Source: Panopea generosa (lineage: Eukaryota; Mollusca; Bivalvia; Adapedonta; Hiatellidae). Taken from it: DNA of 64,000 nt. Positions within the stretch are counted from its first letter, which is position 1. The number at the start of each line of letters is the position of its first letter. A model generated the notes under the pieces. That model was not told where the DNA came from. It made no database searches and saw nothing but the letters and a program-made list of their open reading frames with translations. Position numbers and translations under genes: made by a program. The stretch spans positions 22,341,347-22,405,346 of the forward strand of contig CM055909.1 of NCBI GenBank assembly GCA_029582155.1, given 5' to 3'. This document shows, piece by piece, positions 60,549 to 64,000 of this stretch.

Positions 60549-60698
60549 CGTGCTGCACGTATCCGACCGGACAGAAACAGCCTTCCACACAGGTGGCGCT
60601 GTCACAGTAAGGTTCTGGTTCGTCACCGATATTCCTGCATGTCTGCGGACAAGGTGAGCCACAGGCAGTGTACACCATACCATTGTCACACTGCATTG
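60549..60698 (-). CDS. TIL (trypsin-inhibitor-like, Cys-rich) domain
   Basis: A 150-bp exon, phase 1 in and phase 1 out, from TTTCTTATAG to CACG|GTATTA. It reads MQCDNGMVYTACGSPCPQTC, then PYCDSATCVEGCFCPVGYVQ. The C-x3-G-M-V-Y-x-x-C-G-S-x-C-P-x-T-C and C-V-E-G-C-F-C-P-x-G motifs are textbook TIL, the domain after VWD-C8 in gel-forming mucins, zonadhesin, otogelin and SCO-spondin. Confidence 0.94.
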
Positions 60699-61260
60699 CT
60701 ATAAGAAAAATAAATAATTAATAAATATATCATATATAACAAAGCAGAACTTCAAGAAGTTCAACTTGTGTTGCGTTACAGTGAGCCACCATTGAATCTC
60801 GATAATACACTATTTTTTAGCATGCGCCAAGTGAACGATGGTCTAAAATCTGAGGTTTGCCAATTGCCACATGCTTTGTTTTAAATAGTATTGAGGTGAA
60901 GCCACCTGTCTTAAGTAACCATACTTTCTATTTTCCATTTCAATACTTTCAGTGTAAATTAGCCTGTATTAAGCAACGATCTGTCTTAAAAGGCCACATT
61001 TGATATTTCCCTTGACTGGCTGTTTAAGACAGGTTTGACTGTTTTTCAAACCAAGTGTGCCTTACAATGTATATATTTACATTGAGCATTTTTGCATTAA
61101 TGAGATGAATTATATATATGTTAGCTTATATATTACATATATTGTTAAAAAAAACTCGACATGCATTGGTTTTTTTATAAATATAAAACGTTGACATTTT
61201 GAGATATTAAAACAAACCAAACTAAAATTCATACTAGTATTATTTTAAATTATCACATAC
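60699..61260. other. Intron with a dispersed repeat copy
   Basis: The segment 60895-61055 is the inverted partner of 41805-41950; otherwise AT-rich. Confidence 0.55.
60895..61055 (+). repeat. Dispersed repeat, inverted relative to 41805-41950
   Basis: Contains CCACCTGTCTTAAGTAACCA, TTTCAGTGTAAATTAGCCTG and GGCTGTTTAAGACAGGTTTG, each found in reverse complement and reverse order in the partner copy. Confidence 0.7.
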
Positions 61261-61370
61261 GACAAAGTCTTTGGTGTCTCCATCTTACTGGTACGCCGAT
61301 GTCATTACACTTCTCAGCAAACATTGCTATGGCGGTACACAGACACTCGCAGTCACCGCCCATGTCGCAT
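61261..61370 (-). CDS. C8 domain, second half
   Basis: A 110-bp exon, phase 2 in and phase 1 out, from CTTATATAG to TTTGTC|GTATGT. It reads CDMGGDCECLCTAIAMFAEK, then CNDIGVPVRWRHQRLC. The C-x-x-G-G-D-C-E-C-x-C-T-A-I-A and C-x-x-x-G-V-x-V-x-W-R pattern is characteristic of the C8 module that accompanies VWD domains. It joins the preceding exon through an Arg codon split by the intron. Confidence 0.94.
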
Positions 61371-61417
61371 CTATATAAGAAGTATAACAAATTCAGTTAA
61401 CCATCTTCTTTATATCA

Positions 61418-61458
61418 ATTTGCAGGCATTTACAGGCACTAACCCAGTCGCATAATAT
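61418..61458 (-). pseudogene. C8 exon relic 1
   Basis: Reads CDWVSACKCLQI on the minus strand, aligning with CDKSGDCECLQT of relic 2 and CDMGGDCECLCT of the real exon. It is too short and diverged to code. Confidence 0.5.
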
Positions 61459-61481
61459 ATATATATATATTAGCTAGCTTA

Positions 61482-61540
61482 CATGTAACAGTTTATAGCA
61501 GTTTGCAGGCATTCACAGTCACCGCTTTTGTCGCATATAT
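61482..61540 (-). pseudogene. C8 exon relic 2
   Basis: Reads CDKSGDCECLQTAINCYM followed by TAA, clearly a copy of the first half of the C8 exon at 61261-61370 (CDMGGDCECLCTAIAMFAEK), with a similar TATAT-rich acceptor region before it. Truncated by the stop. Confidence 0.7.
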
Positions 61541-61689
61541 AAGCAGTATATGTCTCACTAACCAAGTACCTCCCTTAGTGACGGTAGCAAGATTATTGCA
61601 ACCAAGAAATTAGAGCTGTGTAACTCGGCTGGGCATTATTTTTGTAGAAAATGCTTAAAATTGTCATGCTTTTTTTACATAATATTATG

Positions 61690-62010
61690 AGAAAATTGGA
61701 GCATTTTCAAGAGTTCTGATAAGTTTGGAGATGACTTTGGGAACATTTTGATGAAGGTATGATAATTTAAAAATGTGAAGTGATACACTGCAACACAATG
61801 CCAGAATTGTCAAAAGTAAACGGATGTCATTAAACCACCGAAACTGTGGAAAGAGAATTTGACTCCATTGTTTGGACCAACAGATGATAATCTAATGGAA
61901 ACAAGACACTTTTAGACCCATAGTCAATGTGTTCATTGTTCCAGAAATGCATGTCTCTAAATGTAGAATAGTACAAAATTAATTGGTGTGAGAGATGTAT
62001 AGCGAACTCA
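61690..62010 (+). repeat. Dispersed repeat, copy 2 (pair with 37565-37895)
   Basis: Shares GTGATACACTGCAACA, CAGAATTGTCAAAA, GACACTTTTAGACCCAT-like, GCATGTCTCTAAATGTAGAA and AAAATTAATTGGTGTGAGA with the other copy, in the same order. Confidence 0.75.
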
Positions 62011-62081
62011 GTTGACCAGTTTGTGTGTTATATTTATAACAGTACACATGTATACAAAGGTGACGCTGTCAAATTTTGCAG

Positions 62082-62137
62082 GTTATAGCTTATAGCACTT
62101 CGCAACCATTCACAATCATCATCCATGTCGCATATAC
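62082..62137 (-). pseudogene. C8 exon relic 3
   Basis: Reads CDMDDDCEWLRSAISYNL, another copy of the beginning of the C8 exon (C-D-M and D-C-E retained; the fourth Cys is Trp). It abuts the MITE-like element. Confidence 0.65.
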
Positions 62138-62138
62138 A

Positions 62139-62340
62139 GTAGAACTTCGTTGGCTCCTATACGGATGGCTGGAACAAAATTTATAGCTCGAGAAACTTAT
62201 CTGGTGCCGACCGAATTCCGATTTCGCTGTATGTACATGTGCTTGTATGGTATGATTTTGAAACATACTTGGCTCGAACAATTCTTAACAAGAACTATCT
62301 TGTCCCGTCCCACGGGGTTCGAGTCATCGATGTTCTACTG
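62139..62340. mobile_element. Element with short terminal inverted repeats (MITE-like)
   Basis: Begins CAGTAGAACTTCGTTGGCTC and ends GGGTTCGAGTCATCGATGTT CTACTG, so the outermost bases CAGTAGAAC and GTTCTACTG are inverted. The interior GGCTCGAACAATTC is also complementary to the ends' theme of GTTCGAG. No transposase. Confidence 0.6.
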
Positions 62341-62711
62341 TTCAAGTATTGTAGTCTTCCCAGTTGACCAACGTGTACGCTATATCTACAGTCACGTCTT
62401 ATGAGTAGTATAGTAAGCCTAGTTACCGTTAGTGTATGCCTTTGTGTCTCATTATTTTGACAAATTAATGTCGAAATTAAGATACTTTGAAAATGCAAAT
62501 TTTATCAAAATAGTAAAATTTATAAATGGGGGCCTTTATCATTAATAAAGGTCTGTTTGTTATTGTTGTTTTTGCAAAATGCTATACCCGAAACAGTGTA
62601 TTGTTTTTTTCTGGTATTTTAATGAAAATGAATAAGTCTTGAATTAATAAAGAATTATTTTGAAACGGTACATAATGCCGCTTGTTAATATTATAAAGGT
62701 GATATGCTGAC

Positions 62712-62851
62712 CTGCATGCATCGAACAGACAATCCTGATAATAATATTCTTCCATCCAATCGTCCATCTTGTCACGGCATGCTCTGAACGTATCACCGGT
62801 TTTAATCAGTGCGCATGATGAAAACGCCCAACTCTGTCTGTGCTCGACACC
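62712..62851 (-). CDS. C8 domain, first half (first exon visible in the window)
   Basis: A 140-bp exon, phase 0 in and phase 2 out, from GTATTACAG to GCAG|GTCAGC. It reads GVEHRQSWAFSSCALIKTGD, then FRACRDKMDDWMEEYYYQDC and LFDAC. The C-A-L-I-x-x-G-x-x-F-x-x-C and Y-x-x-D-C-L-F-D-A-C spacing is typical C8. In this family a VWD domain precedes C8; it is expected further upstream, outside the window, as nothing like it is visible between 62852 and 64000. Confidence 0.92.
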
Positions 62852-63103
62852 CTGTAATACCATATCATTAAATTATATAAGGAAGGTTAGTTTTTAGCTA
62901 ATTGCGTTACTCTCTTTAAGTAAAACAATGATTCTCATTCATTTTATGTATTCATTCAGAAATATGCACATGTTTGTTATTTTTGATAATGCTATTCATC
63001 TAAATGTCACGATAAAGTTGTTCTTGCAGAACTAATATTAGTTCACAAAGAACTTATACACAAATAATAACTTTTCATAAATAATTCAATATTAAAACAG
63101 AAA

Positions 63104-63260
63104 GTGAAGCACGTGATCAAGTGGTAGTCCATCGAATGCATAATCGGAGGTTCATGGGTACGATCTACCCCACTATGTGTGGTGTGACTGAGCAAAACAC
63201 TTTTTCACGCATATTCTTAGTACTGGTCCTACCCAGGAAGACTCCGAACGTGACTTGTAT
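63104..63260 (+). mobile_element. tRNA-derived SINE
   Basis: Head CACGTGATCAAGTGGTAGTC, B-box-like GGTTCATGGGTACGATCTAC, then CACTTTTTCACGCATATTCT and CCCAGGAAGACTCCG; the same family as 58291-58432. Confidence 0.7.
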
Positions 63261-63529
63261 CAGTTGTAATAACTTGTTTTTTAAAATAAATATGTTCAAA
63301 CGTATTGAAACAGTGTATCTCTGTAGTATATATCATGCTCTGTATATGGAATGCAGTAGTTGCAGAAAAAATGTTATCATACAATGTGCGTGCATCACCA
63401 TATATATCATGTGATTTAAAAAGCGAAGGTAGAACGTGTTTGTCGGTGTAAGCTCAAAGCTGAAAGAGATTAACTAAAATGTATAAGTATGTAAGTAACA
63501 GATGTAAGAAATAAGGTATTTATTTTATA

Positions 63530-63830
63530 CTAAGAGCAAGATATAATTAGTGTTGTTGGGTTTCTTGTTGGTTTTCTTTTACAATAATTGCAATTTTTAT
63601 ATCGCTTATAATTAGTGTTGTTTGGGTTTCTTTTACAAGCATTGCAATATTTATATCGCTTGTTATTAGTGTTGTTGGATTTCTTTTACAATCATTGCAA
63701 TTTTTTCATCGGTTGTAATTAGTGTTGTTGGGTTTCTTGTTGGTTTTCTTTTACAATCATCGCAATTTTGATATTGTTTATAATTAGTGTTGTTAGGTTT
63801 CTTTTACAACAATTACAATGTTATATAAAT
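63530..63830. repeat. Tandem repeat, unit about 45-70 bp, about 5 copies
   Basis: Units of ATAATTAGTGTTGTTGGGTT, then TCTTTTACAATCATTGCAAT; some copies lack the internal TTGTTGGTTTTC segment. Confidence 0.85.
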
Positions 63831-64000
63831 GTTAGTGTACCGGTGTAGCATAAACGTATCAAAGCACACACTTTTATAAGCGGCATTCCAATATAAACAC
63901 AGACTGACTAAAGTAGGTCATGCAATAAACCAATCTACCAGGTAATATAAACATTTAACCCAAAATAAAATTGATGACGATTGCTTGCTTCCAATATATT

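Larger units (their letters stand above)
61371..62711. other. Intron with C8-exon relics, a dispersed repeat and a MITE-like element
   Basis: Contains three degenerate copies of the start of the neighbouring C8 exon (61418-61458, 61482-61540, 62082-62137), a copy of the 37.6-kb dispersed repeat (61690-62010) and a terminal-inverted-repeat element (62139-62340). Confidence 0.65.
62852..64000. other. Intron at the window edge
   Basis: Contains a SINE (63104-63260) and a roughly 65-bp tandem repeat (63530-63830). No exon recognised; the upstream part of the gene lies beyond 64000. Confidence 0.55.

Overview
The window is animal genomic DNA, most likely from a mollusc and plausibly a bivalve. 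It is AT-rich, with short exons bounded by GT/AG sites, long introns, many microsatellites and several families of tRNA-derived SINE-like repeats. I cannot name the species from sequence alone. There is no sign of bacterial or viral gene organisation.

Essentially everything codes for one very large secreted gene on the minus strand, read from position 64000 down to 1, with both ends outside the window. I assembled its exons by eye from splice consensus and unbroken intron phase. In transcript order they are: (1) the C8 half of a VWD/C8 unit (62.85-61.26 kb), a cysteine-rich TIL domain and a VWC-like tail (60.70-57.11 kb); (2) six LDL-receptor class A (LDLa) repeats, each on a symmetric phase-1 exon (57.27-52.57 kb); (3) five divergent single-copy beta-sandwich modules, best matched by eye to F5/8 type C (discoidin-like) domains and bounded by one Cys near each end, separated by Ser/Thr/Pro-rich linkers (51.30-29.98 kb); two linkers are expanded into decapeptide arrays of about 20 and about 63 units with a Tyr and a Pro in each unit; (4) a degenerating zone of Ser/Thr-repeat DNA with frameshifts (25.6-23.2 kb); (5) a striking tandem array (23.19-0 kb, continuing off the window) of thirteen complete and one truncated, almost identical 1,720-bp units. 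Each unit carries two exons that together encode one discoidin-like module plus about 22 decapeptides.

Read together, this is a giant SCO-spondin/gel-forming-mucin-like extracellular protein: a cysteine-rich VWD/TIL/LDLa head followed by a long chain of alternating folded discoidin-like modules and O-glycosylatable Ser/Thr/Pro/Tyr linkers. The visible exons would encode about 2,050 residues outside the array and about 5,000 residues within it. The array is the most unusual part. Exons and introns are homogenised together, the few differences are shuffled among units, one unit carries a frameshifting 1-bp insertion, and the oldest edge is decaying.

The rest of the window is intron: minisatellites (45-bp, about 40-bp, about 32-bp and about 65-bp units), SINEs, several dispersed repeat pairs, a palindromic element, a LINE-derived fragment and relics of partially duplicated exons. 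I found no independent gene on the plus strand.
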